Source: CAYOHY01 sp964403885 (GTDB taxonomy: Bacteria > Actinomycetota > Coriobacteriia > Anaerosomatales > PHET01). From it: DNA of 21,694 nucleotides. The notes beneath the pieces are model-generated. The model made no database searches. It saw only the letters and a list, made by a program, of their open reading frames with translations, and had not been told where the DNA came from. Both the position numbers and the translations under genes were made by a program. The stretch is from positions 1-21,694 of the forward strand of contig CAYOHY010000034.1 in the NCBI GenBank assembly GCA_964403885.1, given 5' to 3'. Below, piece by piece: positions 15,084-21,694 of the stretch. How positions within the stretch are numbered: position 1 is the first letter of the stretch; each line of letters begins with the position of its first letter.

Positions 15084-15119
15084 CACAGGTATCCTGTGTG
15101 CGGATGCATCGGACATCCG
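15084..15119. promoter_or_regulatory. Two adjacent dyads in the uup leader
   Basis: The 103-nt gap 15047-15149 holds CACAGG-TAT-CCTGTG (15084-15098), a perfect 15-bp palindrome with a 3-nt centre. It is followed directly by CGGATG / CATCCG (15101-15106 and 15114-15119), with a 7-nt loop. They lie 31 nt or more before the chosen GTG. They may be an operator pair or alternative RNA hairpins. No regulator is identified. Confidence 0.4.
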
Positions 15120-15149
15120 TCGGATCGCCGAGGAGCGAGGTTCTTTCAC

Positions 15150-16964
15150 GTGGCATATCTGCTTGGGTGCGACAGCGTGCACCTTGAATTCCCCACCAAG
15201 AAGGTCTTCGACTCCATCTCCCTTGGCGTGGACGAGGGCGACCGCATCGGCATCGTGGGCGGCAACGGTGACGGCAAGTCCACCCTGTTGTCGCTGCTCG
15301 CGGGCTTGATCGATCCCGACGATGGGCGCGTCCTGCGGCGAGGCGGCACGACCATCCACACGCTCGAGCAGACCGACTCGCTCGACCCTGACGCGACCGT
15401 GGGCCACGCGGTGGTGGGCGATGTGCCCGAGTACACGTGGGCGTCTGATGCGCGGGTGCGCAGCATCATCCGCGGCCTCATCGCCGACATCGACTGGAAC
15501 GGCCGTGTGGGCAAGCTCTCGGGCGGCCAGCGCCGTCGCGTCGATCTTGCACGCGTGCTCATCGCCGACTGCGACGTGCTCATGCTCGACGAGCCCACCA
15601 ACCACCTGGACGTCCACGCCATCGCCTGGCTGGCCGATCACCTCAAGTCACGCTGGCCCAAGAGGTCCGGGGCACTGCTCGTGGTCACCCACGACCGCTG
15701 GTTCCTCGACGAGGTCTGCACCGGCATGTGGGAGGTGCACGACGGCCAGGTCGACCAGTTCGAGGGCGGCTACTCCGCCTACGTGCTCCAGCGCGTCGAG
15801 CGCGCCGAGGCGGCCCGCACCGCCGAGCAGAAGCGGCAAAACCTCATGCGCAAGGAGCTCGCGTGGCTCGCGCGTGGCCCCAAGGCACGATCGACCAAGC
15901 CGAAGTTCCGCGTCGACGCCGCACAAGCGCTCATCGCCGACGAGCCGCCGGTACGCGACTCGATCGAGCTCAAGCGCACGGCGATGTCTCGGTTGGGCAA
16001 ACAGGTTGTCGACCTCATCGACGTGACCCAGAGCTACGGCGACAAGCGGATACTCGATGACGTCACGTGGCACGTGGGACCCGGAGACCGATTCGGGATC
16101 TTGGGCGTGAACGGGTCCGGCAAGACCACGCTGCTCAACGTGATTCAAGGCAAGCTGACACCCACCGCCGGGCGCGTGCGTATCGGCAAGACGGTGAAGT
16201 TCGCGTTCCTGTCCCAGCACCTCGACGAGCTGGACGAGCTGGCGGGCAGCAGGGTCCGAGAAGTGCTCTCGCGCTACCACACGCGCTACGAGTTCGACGG
16301 ACGCGAGATGACGCCGGCGCAGCTGCTCGAGAGGCTCGGTTTCGAGTCGGCCCAGCTCAACGCCATCGTGGGCGACCTCTCCGGCGGACAGAAGCGTCGG
16401 CTGCAGCTGATGCTCATCCTGCTCGATAAGCCCAACGTCCTCATCCTCGACGAGCCGGACAACGACCTCGACATCGACATGCTCGCGGTGGTCGAGAGCC
16501 TGCTCGACTCATGGCCCGGCACGCTGTTCCTCATCACCCACGACCGGCACCTCATGGAGCGCGTCACCGACGACCAGTTCGCGCTCATGGACGGCAAGAT
16601 CCGCCACCTGCCCGGCGGAGTGGACGAGTACCTGAGACTGCTCGACGAGGGCGGCGAGGCGCGAGTCGCGGCAAACGCCGCGAAGGCCGCGCCGGTCGAC
16701 GCCACACCTGCTGCGGCGCCTCTGACCACGGCACCCCGTCTTGCGCGGGCCGATGAGTACCGCATGAAGAAGGAGCTCGCCTCCACCGAGCGCAAGCTCG
16801 AGACCCTCAGCAAGAAGGCAGACACGATCCGTGCCGAGATGCACGCCGCGGACCCTTCGGACTACCAGGCGTTGCTCGATGGCCAGGCACGCGTCGCTGC
16901 CGTCGAACAGCAGATCGCGGAGCTCGAGGACGAGTGGATGCGGCTATCCGAGGCGCTGGGCTGA
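15150..16964 (+). CDS. uup: ABC-F family ATPase, Uup type
   Basis: This is a soluble duplicated ABC ATPase without membrane segments. ABC-F proteins act on ribosomes, and the Uup branch is linked to resolving stalled or branched nucleic-acid intermediates. The product is 604 residues. Domain 1 has Walker A GGNGDGKST (37-45), signature LSGGQ (123-127) and Walker B VLMLDEPTNHLD (143-154). The linker has KELAWLARGPKARSTKPK (235-252). Domain 2 has GVNGSGKTT (319-327), LSGGQ (410-414) and VLILDEPDNDLD (430-441). The C-terminus (about 545-604) is a coiled coil rich in Lys and Glu, as in Uup. The in-frame region upstream of GTG 15150 is not protein-like, and GAGG sits 9 nt before the GTG, so that start is used. 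It is convergent with the glycosyltransferase, 11 nt apart, and I see no clear terminator between them. Confidence 0.93.
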   Translation: MAYLLGCDSVHLEFPTKKVFDSISLGVDEGDRIGIVGGNGDGKSTLLSLLAGLIDPDDGRVLRRGGTTIHTLEQTDSLDPDATVGHAVVGDVPEYTWASDARVRSIIRGLIADIDWNGRVGKLSGGQRRRVDLARVLIADCDVLMLDEPTNHLDVHAIAWLADHLKSRWPKRSGALLVVTHDRWFLDEVCTGMWEVHDGQVDQFEGGYSAYVLQRVERAEAARTAEQKRQNLMRKELAWLARGPKARSTKPKFRVDAAQALIADEPPVRDSIELKRTAMSRLGKQVVDLIDVTQSYGDKRILDDVTWHVGPGDRFGILGVNGSGKTTLLNVIQGKLTPTAGRVRIGKTVKFAFLSQHLDELDELAGSRVREVLSRYHTRYEFDGREMTPAQLLERLGFESAQLNAIVGDLSGGQKRRLQLMLILLDKPNVLILDEPDNDLDIDMLAVVESLLDSWPGTLFLITHDRHLMERVTDDQFALMDGKIRHLPGGVDEYLRLLDEGGEARVAANAAKAAPVDATPAAAPLTTAPRLARADEYRMKKELASTERKLETLSKKADTIRAEMHAADPSDYQALLDGQARVAAVEQQIAELEDEWMRLSEALG

Positions 16965-16975
16965 CGCCCGGCGGG

Positions 16976-18232
16976 TCACAGTCCCAACGCGTCGATCGCG
17001 CGCGCGACGCCGTCTTCGCCGCGAATACGCGCGCCGAGCTCGGCTGCCCGAGCGCGCATCTGCTCATCCGAGGTCACGCGCTCAAGCGCCTGCGCAAGCG
17101 CGTCCGCCGACAAGTCCCGGCGCATCACCGGTGCGGGCGCAACGCCTAGGTCGCGCGCCCGTCGCGCCCAGAAAGGCTGATCGCCCATCACCGGAGTGAT
17201 GACCGACGGAACGCCTGCGCGGAAACCGGCGGCCGTCGTACCGGCTCCACCGTGATGGACGACCGCCGCCATCCGAGCGAACAGCCAACTGTGCGGGACG
17301 GAGCCCACCATGAGCACGTCGTCCGGTAGGTCGGACGCGCCCAACCCGCCCCATCCCGACGACATGACACCGCGCAGGCCCGTCCTCCGTAGCGCCTCCA
17401 AGACCAGGTCGGCGGTCTGCTCGGCGTTCTTGCTTCCCATGCTGCCAAACCCCACGTACACGGGCGGCGATCCGGCATCCAAGAAGTCGACGAGCTCATT
17501 CGGCGGAGCCCAGCCTTGGGACTCGTCAAGGAACCAGTAGCCGGTCACCAGATGTCGCTCGTCCCAGTCGCGCGGGACACCGATGACGTGTCGGCTGTAC
17601 CCGTACAGGACGAGACCGTCGCGCTCGCCCGTGCGCTCGGACGTATGCCAGAAGCCGACAGGAGGCAGATCGAGCGCCTCGCGCCTGGCGCGATTGGTCG
17701 CCGACCTCGTCGTCTGCCACATCATCTGCTGACCCACATGGTGAGACAGCGGATTGAGCCACCGGGTGAGCCTCGTCTGCGGGACACCCACCAGCACGCT
17801 GGGAAACTCGCGTGTAGGGCTGTACGGGTACAGGTACGCCGGCACGAAGCGAACACCCAGCTTCTCCGCGAGCGCTGATGCTATGGACAGGCCGCCGAGT
17901 CCGGCGATGATCACGTCACAGTCCGCGCAGGCCGACAGACCACGTCGGGCCGCCTCGACGGAGAGCTCGCCCGCGGCCTCGCCCATCCTCCTGAGGATCT
18001 TGAGGAAGTTGCCGTTCTCGAGCAGCTCCTCCATCTCCTTGGCAACCGCCTGGGTGCTCCCGCCCGCGTCCACGAACTCAAGACCGTGCGACTCGACCAA
18101 GGACTGAAAGTCCGATGAAGTCAGAACCCGGACGGTATGGCCGCGACGCGCGATTCCCACACCCAACGCGATGTGCGGCTGTACGTCGCCACGACTTCCC
18201 AGCGCCACGATCATGATGGTTTGCGGGTTCAC
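16976..18232 (-). CDS. GT1-family glycosyltransferase (UDP-glucuronosyl/macrolide glycosyltransferase type)
   Basis: This 418-residue GT-B enzyme transfers a sugar from an NDP donor to a small lipophilic acceptor. The N-terminal domain opens with IMIVALGSRGDVQPHIALG, the hallmark of the sterol/macrolide/rhamnosyl branch. The C-terminal donor site includes VGFGSMGSK (260-268), HHGGAGTT (326-333) and GDQPFWA (350-356). The start is GTG 18232: GGAAGTGAG lies upstream and the hydrophobic first strand follows immediately. The longer frame to 18337 would run through the AT-rich control region and into the marR gene. It is divergent from that MarR gene, which probably controls it. The substrate cannot be deduced; drug or natural-product inactivation and glycolipid synthesis are both possible. 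Confidence 0.92.
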   Translation of the reverse strand: MNPQTIMIVALGSRGDVQPHIALGVGIARRGHTVRVLTSSDFQSLVESHGLEFVDAGGSTQAVAKEMEELLENGNFLKILRRMGEAAGELSVEAARRGLSACADCDVIIAGLGGLSIASALAEKLGVRFVPAYLYPYSPTREFPSVLVGVPQTRLTRWLNPLSHHVGQQMMWQTTRSATNRARREALDLPPVGFWHTSERTGERDGLVLYGYSRHVIGVPRDWDERHLVTGYWFLDESQGWAPPNELVDFLDAGSPPVYVGFGSMGSKNAEQTADLVLEALRRTGLRGVMSSGWGGLGASDLPDDVLMVGSVPHSWLFARMAAVVHHGGAGTTAAGFRAGVPSVITPVMGDQPFWARRARDLGVAPAPVMRRDLSADALAQALERVTSDEQMRARAAELGARIRGEDGVARAIDALGL

Positions 18233-18265
18233 TGGTGGCTCACTTCCGACTCGATGGCCTGATGA

Positions 18266-18301
18266 GTTATAGTTTACGCTAGATATTAGCACGCTAACTA
18301 T
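18266..18301. promoter_or_regulatory. AT-rich operator/promoter island between glycosyltransferase and marR
   Basis: The 92-nt divergent gap has a locally AT-rich stretch with nested dyads. These are ATAGTT (18269-18274) with AACTAT (18296-18301); GCTA (18278-18281) with TAGC (18287-18290); TTAGC (18286-18290) with GCTAA (18293-18297); and a direct repeat ACGCTA at 18276 and 18291. A minus-strand TATAAC at 18266-18271 is a plausible -10 for the glycosyltransferase, and TTTACG (18273-18278) may be a weak -35 for marR. The arrangement fits a MarR dimer site covering both promoters. Confidence 0.65.
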
Positions 18302-18324
18302 TTCGACCGACAGGGGCAGCTTCG

Positions 18325-18774
18325 ATGGAACGTCCACCGGTGATCGACGTCGGCACCCTTCTCATCACGGCCAACAGACTGCTTGGGGCGCGCGCATCCG
18401 CTCAGGTCAGAGAGCTCGGACTCACCCCGCAGCAGGCGGTTGCACTGCTCGCTATCCACTCGACGGGCGAGCGGCACAGCACGCCCGGTCAGATCGCCAA
18501 GTTCATGGCTGCGGACTCGCCCACCGTAAGCGGCGTCATCGCCAGGCTCGAGAAGCGGGGGCTCGTGGTCGCCTCGCCCAATCCTGCCGACAAGCGGTCT
18601 CGGCTGATCACACTCACGCAGGACGCCGACGACGTCCTGCCGGGCGTTCTCGATGCCCTGCGTGACTCATCGGCGTGGGCGGAGTCTGTGATGCCGCCCG
18701 CAGAGCTGCGCGAGCTGACGCGCCTGCTCAACCGTTTCGTCGAGTTGCTGAGTGCGAGCCAGGAGCACGACTGA
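18325..18774 (+). CDS. MarR-family transcriptional regulator
   Basis: This is a 149-residue winged-helix regulator, standard MarR length. The recognition-helix region is HSTPGQIAKFMAADSPTVSGVIARLEKRGLV (about 52-82), and the wing is PNPADKRSRLITLTQDA with the conserved DxRSRLITLT. The flanking N- and C-terminal helices would make the dimer interface. MarR proteins usually repress a divergent neighbour and themselves, and release DNA on binding phenolic or lipophilic ligands. Here the divergent neighbour is the glycosyltransferase, across the dyad-rich island. The ATG follows AGGGG. The gene is convergent, with a 19-nt gap, to the small DUF2007-like gene. The ligand is unknown. Confidence 0.93.
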   Translation: MERPPVIDVGTLLITANRLLGARASAQVRELGLTPQQAVALLAIHSTGERHSTPGQIAKFMAADSPTVSGVIARLEKRGLVVASPNPADKRSRLITLTQDADDVLPGVLDALRDSSAWAESVMPPAELRELTRLLNRFVELLSASQEHD

Positions 18775-18793
18775 CCCGCAGCGTGACGAGCCG

Positions 18794-19195
18794 CTATGCC
18801 GTCTCGCGCGAACCCGTCAGTGCGCGCGCCACGCCCACCAGCCCCACGAACAGCGCGACGGCAGCCAGCGCTTGCAAGAGCCAGCCGGCGTAGACCCAGC
18901 GTCGATACTCGTGCACGGCGGAGTAGTAGCTCTCAGACTCATCGGCGCCGTCGAGATCGAGGGGCTCGGGATCCGTGTCCAAGAAGCACAGCGCCTCGTC
19001 GCGCTCCTCGATCGGTATGTAGATGGTGGTTTGCTGGCACGACCCCATCGGCCAGCTGTAGAAGTGCATCGGCCCGCGCGGATCGCACTCAAGCAGGGGG
19101 TGGAAGCCCGCGTCTTGCAGCGCCGCGAACGTGACGCTCGCTTGGCCGTCACGCGACCATGCCGCACACAACGCGGTGTAACCCGACTCCCCCAC
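18794..19195 (-). CDS. Small protein with DUF2007-like domain and C-terminal transmembrane helix
   Basis: This is a 133-residue product. Residues 20-75 (VTFAALQDAGFHPLLECD, then TIYIPIEERDEALCFLD) resemble the DUF2007 or putative signal-transducing fold, a small ferredoxin-like domain with no established function. An acidic linker (DTDPEPLDLDGADESE) leads to one hydrophobic helix at about 100-125 and a short basic tail, so it is probably tail-anchored with the domain in the cytoplasm. Four cysteines (10, 37, 53, 70) are present. The start is a GTG with a very strong AGGAGG (19200-19205) 4 nt before it. It is 66 nt downstream of the MFS gene and convergent with marR. The DUF2007 assignment is by pattern only. 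Confidence 0.8.
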   Translation of the reverse strand: MGESGYTALCAAWSRDGQASVTFAALQDAGFHPLLECDPRGPMHFYSWPMGSCQQTTIYIPIEERDEALCFLDTDPEPLDLDGADESESYYSAVHEYRRWVYAGWLLQALAAVALFVGLVGVARALTGSRETA

Positions 19196-19239
19196 CTGAC
19201 CTCCTCAGCTCACGATGCGCACCGGCATCGATACCAGAC

Positions 19240-19262
19240 GGCGCTCGATGCCCGCTAGCGCC
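19240..19262 (-). terminator. Hairpin just after the MFS stop codon
   Basis: GGCGCT (19240-19245) and AGCGCC (19257-19262) form a 6-bp stem with an 11-nt loop abutting the MFS stop codon. There is no T tract, so it may only attenuate transcription into the downstream small gene, or may be incidental. Confidence 0.25.
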
Positions 19263-20473
19263 TAGGCGGCGTCGGCTGACTCCCGCTTGGTCGCGAACGG
19301 CTTGCCCGGCTTGGCGAACTTCGCCCACGCGAACGGCACGAGCGCCACGCATATGATGCCCGCCAGAAGCCCCGGCGCCCACGTTCCCACGCCGCCGATG
19401 ATCGCTCCGCCCACGATGGGGGCCGCGATCGAGCCCACGTTCTGCACCGCCGACGACAGCCCGAACGCGCCGCCCACCTCCGAGGGACTGACCGTCTTCG
19501 ACAGCACGCTCTGGCTCACCGTGTTCTGTATCGAGATGGCGAAACACAGCGGTGTGAGCACCACGAGCAGGACCGGGATGTTGGGCGAGACGCCCCAGAC
19601 CACGAAGAACACGCCTGCCACCGCGAGGGTCACCACCAGAAGCAGCCCCTCCGAGAACCGACGCGTGAGGGGGCCGATGAGCACGAGCTGCACGATGACC
19701 GACAGCACGCCCACGTACGCGAGCAACAAGCCGATGGCCTGCGGCTGCAGTCCCAAGTGCTTGAGTGCCCACAGGGAGAACATGGTCTGGAACGTCGCGA
19801 ACGCGACCCCGAAGAAGAACCTCAGCTCGAGGGCGTCACCAAACAGCGGCCTTCTCAATGCGACAAGCAACCGGTCGAGCGTGACGCCACCGCGTGGCTG
19901 CGCCGCGAGCTCGGCCCGCCGCTCCTCGCTGAGAGACTCGGGCAAGAAGAGCGCGACAAGCAACACATTGAGGGTTGCGACGCATGCTGCGACGTATGCG
20001 GGCACGCTGTAGCCCCACTGCGAGAGCAGTCCGCCAAGCGCGGGCCCGATGATGAACCCGAGACCGAACGCCGCGCCGGTGAGGCCCAGGCCACGCGCGC
20101 GGTCCTTCGCCGACGTGACATCGGTGATGTAGCTCTGTGCGACGGTGAAGTTGCCCCCGGTCAGCCCGTCGAGCAGCCGCCCGGCGAACAACATCCACAG
20201 CGCGGACGCGGCGCCCAGGATCACGAAGCTCAGAGCGGTGCCGGCGATCGAGAGCATCAGTATGGGACGTCGGCCAAAGCGATCCGACAGGCGACCCAGA
20301 ATAGGACTGCCGATGATCTGCGCTGCGGGATACGACGCCGTGAGGATACCGATCAGCAACGCCGAGGCACCGAAGCGCGTGGCGTAGTACGGCAGCAATG
20401 GAAGGATGAGGCCAAACCCCAGAACGTCGACGAAGACGACGGCAAAGATCGTGGCCAAGCGGCGTTTATCCAT
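19262..20473 (-). CDS. Major facilitator superfamily transporter, TetA/DHA1-like
   Basis: This 403-residue membrane protein has about twelve hydrophobic helices, consistent with an H+-coupled exporter. The first helix, FVDVLGFGLILPLLPYYATRFG (from about 14), and loop motif A, GRLSDRFGRRPIL (60-72), are typical of the DHA1/TetA branch. The second-half counterpart, GPLTRRFSEGLLL, is weaker, as usual. The C-terminus (AKPGKPFATKRESADAA) is charged and cytoplasmic. The substrate cannot be inferred; a drug or metabolite efflux role is generic for this branch. The ATG at 20473 lies 12 nt after the stop of the acyl-CoA synthetase gene, so the two are probably co-transcribed. An AGGGG overlaps the end of that gene, rather far from the ATG, so translation may be coupled or weak. 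Confidence 0.92.
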   Translation of the reverse strand: MDKRRLATIFAVVFVDVLGFGLILPLLPYYATRFGASALLIGILTASYPAAQIIGSPILGRLSDRFGRRPILMLSIAGTALSFVILGAASALWMLFAGRLLDGLTGGNFTVAQSYITDVTSAKDRARGLGLTGAAFGLGFIIGPALGGLLSQWGYSVPAYVAACVATLNVLLVALFLPESLSEERRAELAAQPRGGVTLDRLLVALRRPLFGDALELRFFFGVAFATFQTMFSLWALKHLGLQPQAIGLLLAYVGVLSVIVQLVLIGPLTRRFSEGLLLVVTLAVAGVFFVVWGVSPNIPVLLVVLTPLCFAISIQNTVSQSVLSKTVSPSEVGGAFGLSSAVQNVGSIAAPIVGGAIIGGVGTWAPGLLAGIICVALVPFAWAKFAKPGKPFATKRESADAA

Positions 20474-20485
20474 ACATGCAGTGTA

Positions 20486-21694
20486 CTACCCCTGCGCCGA
20501 GACGTACTCGGCGTACCAGGCCATCGCGGCGAGCGCTCGCACCGCCGCCACCGGCGAGTAGAGCATGACCGGATCGTAGCGGTCACCGCCCGGGAAGGTC
20601 GCCGCCTCGAGCGGGCGCAGCGGCACGTTGATGATCGGCTTGTCGGTGCGCGCCATCAGCTCTGTCACGCGCTCCAAGAACGCGACCTCGGCGGGGTTGA
20701 AGCTTCCTCGGCCGGGGCCGCCCGGAACGCCCGCGGACACAGGGTCATCCGACGTCCATCCGGTGGACGGACTGCGCAGAATACCCAGCACGACCACGGC
20801 GTCGACCGCCTCGCTCTCGACGAGCATCGACAGCGTGCCCGCCGCGAGGTCAGGGCCGACGGCCGCCACGAGGTCGACCGGGTTGCTTCGGCACCAGTAG
20901 CCGGGCAGGATCTCGTCGAGCCGAGCGAGCACGGCGGGCTCCAGCTCAGCGAGCTCAAGGTCGTTGCGGGCGAGCTCATCGGCGGCCAGGACGCCCCAGC
21001 CTCCACCAAGCGTCATGATCGCGATGCGGCGGCCCTGGGGCAGCGGAAGCGTGGACAGGCACAGCGCGAGGTCCATGCTCTCGTCGGGACCCGTGCGCAC
21101 GAGACAACCGGACTGGCTGGTCGCGGCCAAGAACACGTCGGTGGAGCCGGCCATCGCGCCGGTGTGCGACGCGGCGGCGCGGCGGCCGAAGTCGGTCATG
21201 CCGCCGGGCAGGACCACCACAGGCTTCTTGGGCGTGGTGCGGCGCAGGACGTCGATGAACCGGCGACCGTCGCCCACCTCCTCGAGGTAGACGAGTATCG
21301 CCGAGGTCTCGGGGTCATCCCCCAGCGCGTCGAGCACGTCGAGTGCTGTGGTCGTGGCCTGGTTGCCTACCGTCACGTACTTGTCGATGCCCATACCGCG
21401 GCGCTCTGCCCTGGTGACGAGCTGAACCCCGATGTTGCCGGACTGGGAGATGATGCTCAGCCCGCCGGGCTTGGGCCGCAGCTCCAGGAATCCCACGGCG
21501 TGAAGCCGGCTGTGTGTCGCCAGCAGCCCCATGCAGTTGGGTCCGATCAGGGTGACGCCGGCCGCTCGCGCGGTCTCGATGAGCTCCGCCTCCGCAGCGA
21601 CCCCCGCCTCCCCCGCTTCCGAGAAGCCCGCGGCCACCACGAGAGCCGCCGGGACCCCGCGCGCGCCGCACTGCTCGATCACCGCGGGTACGTG
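20486..21694 (-). CDS. ADP-forming acyl-CoA (acetyl-CoA) synthetase alpha subunit / CoA-binding ligase, partial at 5' end
   Basis: This enzyme family interconverts acyl-CoA, ADP and phosphate with free acid, CoA and ATP, giving substrate-level ATP in fermenting microbes. 402 residues are visible. The frame is open to the window edge, and residues before the first GTG (21682) still fit the family (HVPAVIEQCGARGVPAALVV), so about 100 N-terminal residues are missing. Visible features are the CoA-binding end IGPNCMGLLATHSR, the SQSGNIGVQLV loop, VTVGNQA, and the phosphohistidine motif ASHTGAMAGS. A succinyl-CoA-ligase-like domain continues to the C-terminus. No ATP-grasp domain follows, so a separate beta subunit is expected, possibly upstream outside the window. 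The acyl substrate is unknown; acetate, branched-chain or aryl acids are all possible. Confidence 0.9.
   Translation of the reverse strand, partial: HVPAVIEQCGARGVPAALVVAAGFSEAGEAGVAAEAELIETARAAGVTLIGPNCMGLLATHSRLHAVGFLELRPKPGGLSIISQSGNIGVQLVTRAERRGMGIDKYVTVGNQATTTALDVLDALGDDPETSAILVYLEEVGDGRRFIDVLRRTTPKKPVVVLPGGMTDFGRRAAASHTGAMAGSTDVFLAATSQSGCLVRTGPDESMDLALCLSTLPLPQGRRIAIMTLGGGWGVLAADELARNDLELAELEPAVLARLDEILPGYWCRSNPVDLVAAVGPDLAAGTLSMLVESEAVDAVVVLGILRSPSTGWTSDDPVSAGVPGGPGRGSFNPAEVAFLERVTELMARTDKPIINVPLRPLEAATFPGGDRYDPVMLYSPVAAVRALAAMAWYAEYVSAQG

Noticed and set aside
16965..16975. Bidirectional terminator between uup and the glycosyltransferase
   Set aside because: Only 11 nt separate the stops. 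The local dyad has mismatches and no T tract on either side.
18233..18337. Longer N-terminus for the glycosyltransferase
   Set aside because: It would run through the operator island and overlap the start of marR. The GTG at 18232 has an SD site and fits the family N-terminus.

Overview
The window is GC-rich bacterial chromosome, densely packed with genes on both strands, with short intergenic gaps, frequent GTG starts and clear Shine-Dalgarno (SD) sites. The gene set (split glycine dehydrogenase subunit GcvPA, a PaaK-type ligase paired with a tandem-ACT protein, an ADP-forming acyl-CoA synthetase alpha subunit, a VanW/G5 wall protein, an actinobacterial-style Uup ABC-F protein and a guanylyltransferase/phosphomannomutase fusion) suggests an anaerobic or fermentative actinobacterium, possibly near Coriobacteriia. 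This placement is inferred from gene content; there is no rRNA or other phylogenetic marker in the window. I see no tRNA, rRNA, CRISPR array, insertion sequence or prophage.

Layout. (1) 1-2857, minus: glycine cleavage operon gcvT-gcvH-gcvPA, with gcvPA cut by the left edge. (2) 2952-4151, minus: a secreted D-alanyl-D-alanine carboxypeptidase. It is divergent, across a roughly 260-nt gap containing a long imperfect palindrome, from a plus-strand membrane protein with a degenerate GGDEF domain (4409-5218). (3) 5200-13198, minus: a long co-oriented series corA, CDP-alcohol phosphatidyltransferase, NDP-sugar pyrophosphorylase/pseudo-phosphomannomutase fusion, VanW/G5 protein, paaK, tandem-ACT protein. 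The corA/phosphatidyltransferase genes overlap and paaK/ACT are 2 nt apart, so both pairs look translationally coupled. (4) 13354-16964, plus: a small STAS/SpoIIAA-like protein, a haem/flavin transmembrane oxidoreductase, and the ABC-F ATPase Uup with two small dyads in its leader. (5) 16976-18774: a GT1 macrolide-type glycosyltransferase divergent from a MarR regulator, across an AT-rich island full of dyads that is the best operator candidate here. (6) 18794-21694, minus: a small DUF2007-like membrane-anchored protein, a TetA-like MFS transporter, and the alpha subunit of an ADP-forming acyl-CoA synthetase cut by the right edge.

How the genes fit together. Blocks 2 and 3 lean towards the cell envelope (DD-peptidase, VanW/G5, phospholipid synthesis, nucleotide sugar). 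PaaK/ACT and the acyl-CoA synthetase point to amino- or aryl-acid and acyl-CoA metabolism in an anaerobe, and the gcv operon to glycine/one-carbon metabolism. The MarR/glycosyltransferase pair, MFS pump and ABC-F protein could contribute to tolerance of toxic small molecules. I found no obviously new multigene defence or mobile system. The most unusual observations are the fusion protein whose phosphomannomutase half has lost most catalytic motif residues, the membrane GGDEF relative with a destroyed active site, and several unexplained intergenic palindromes.
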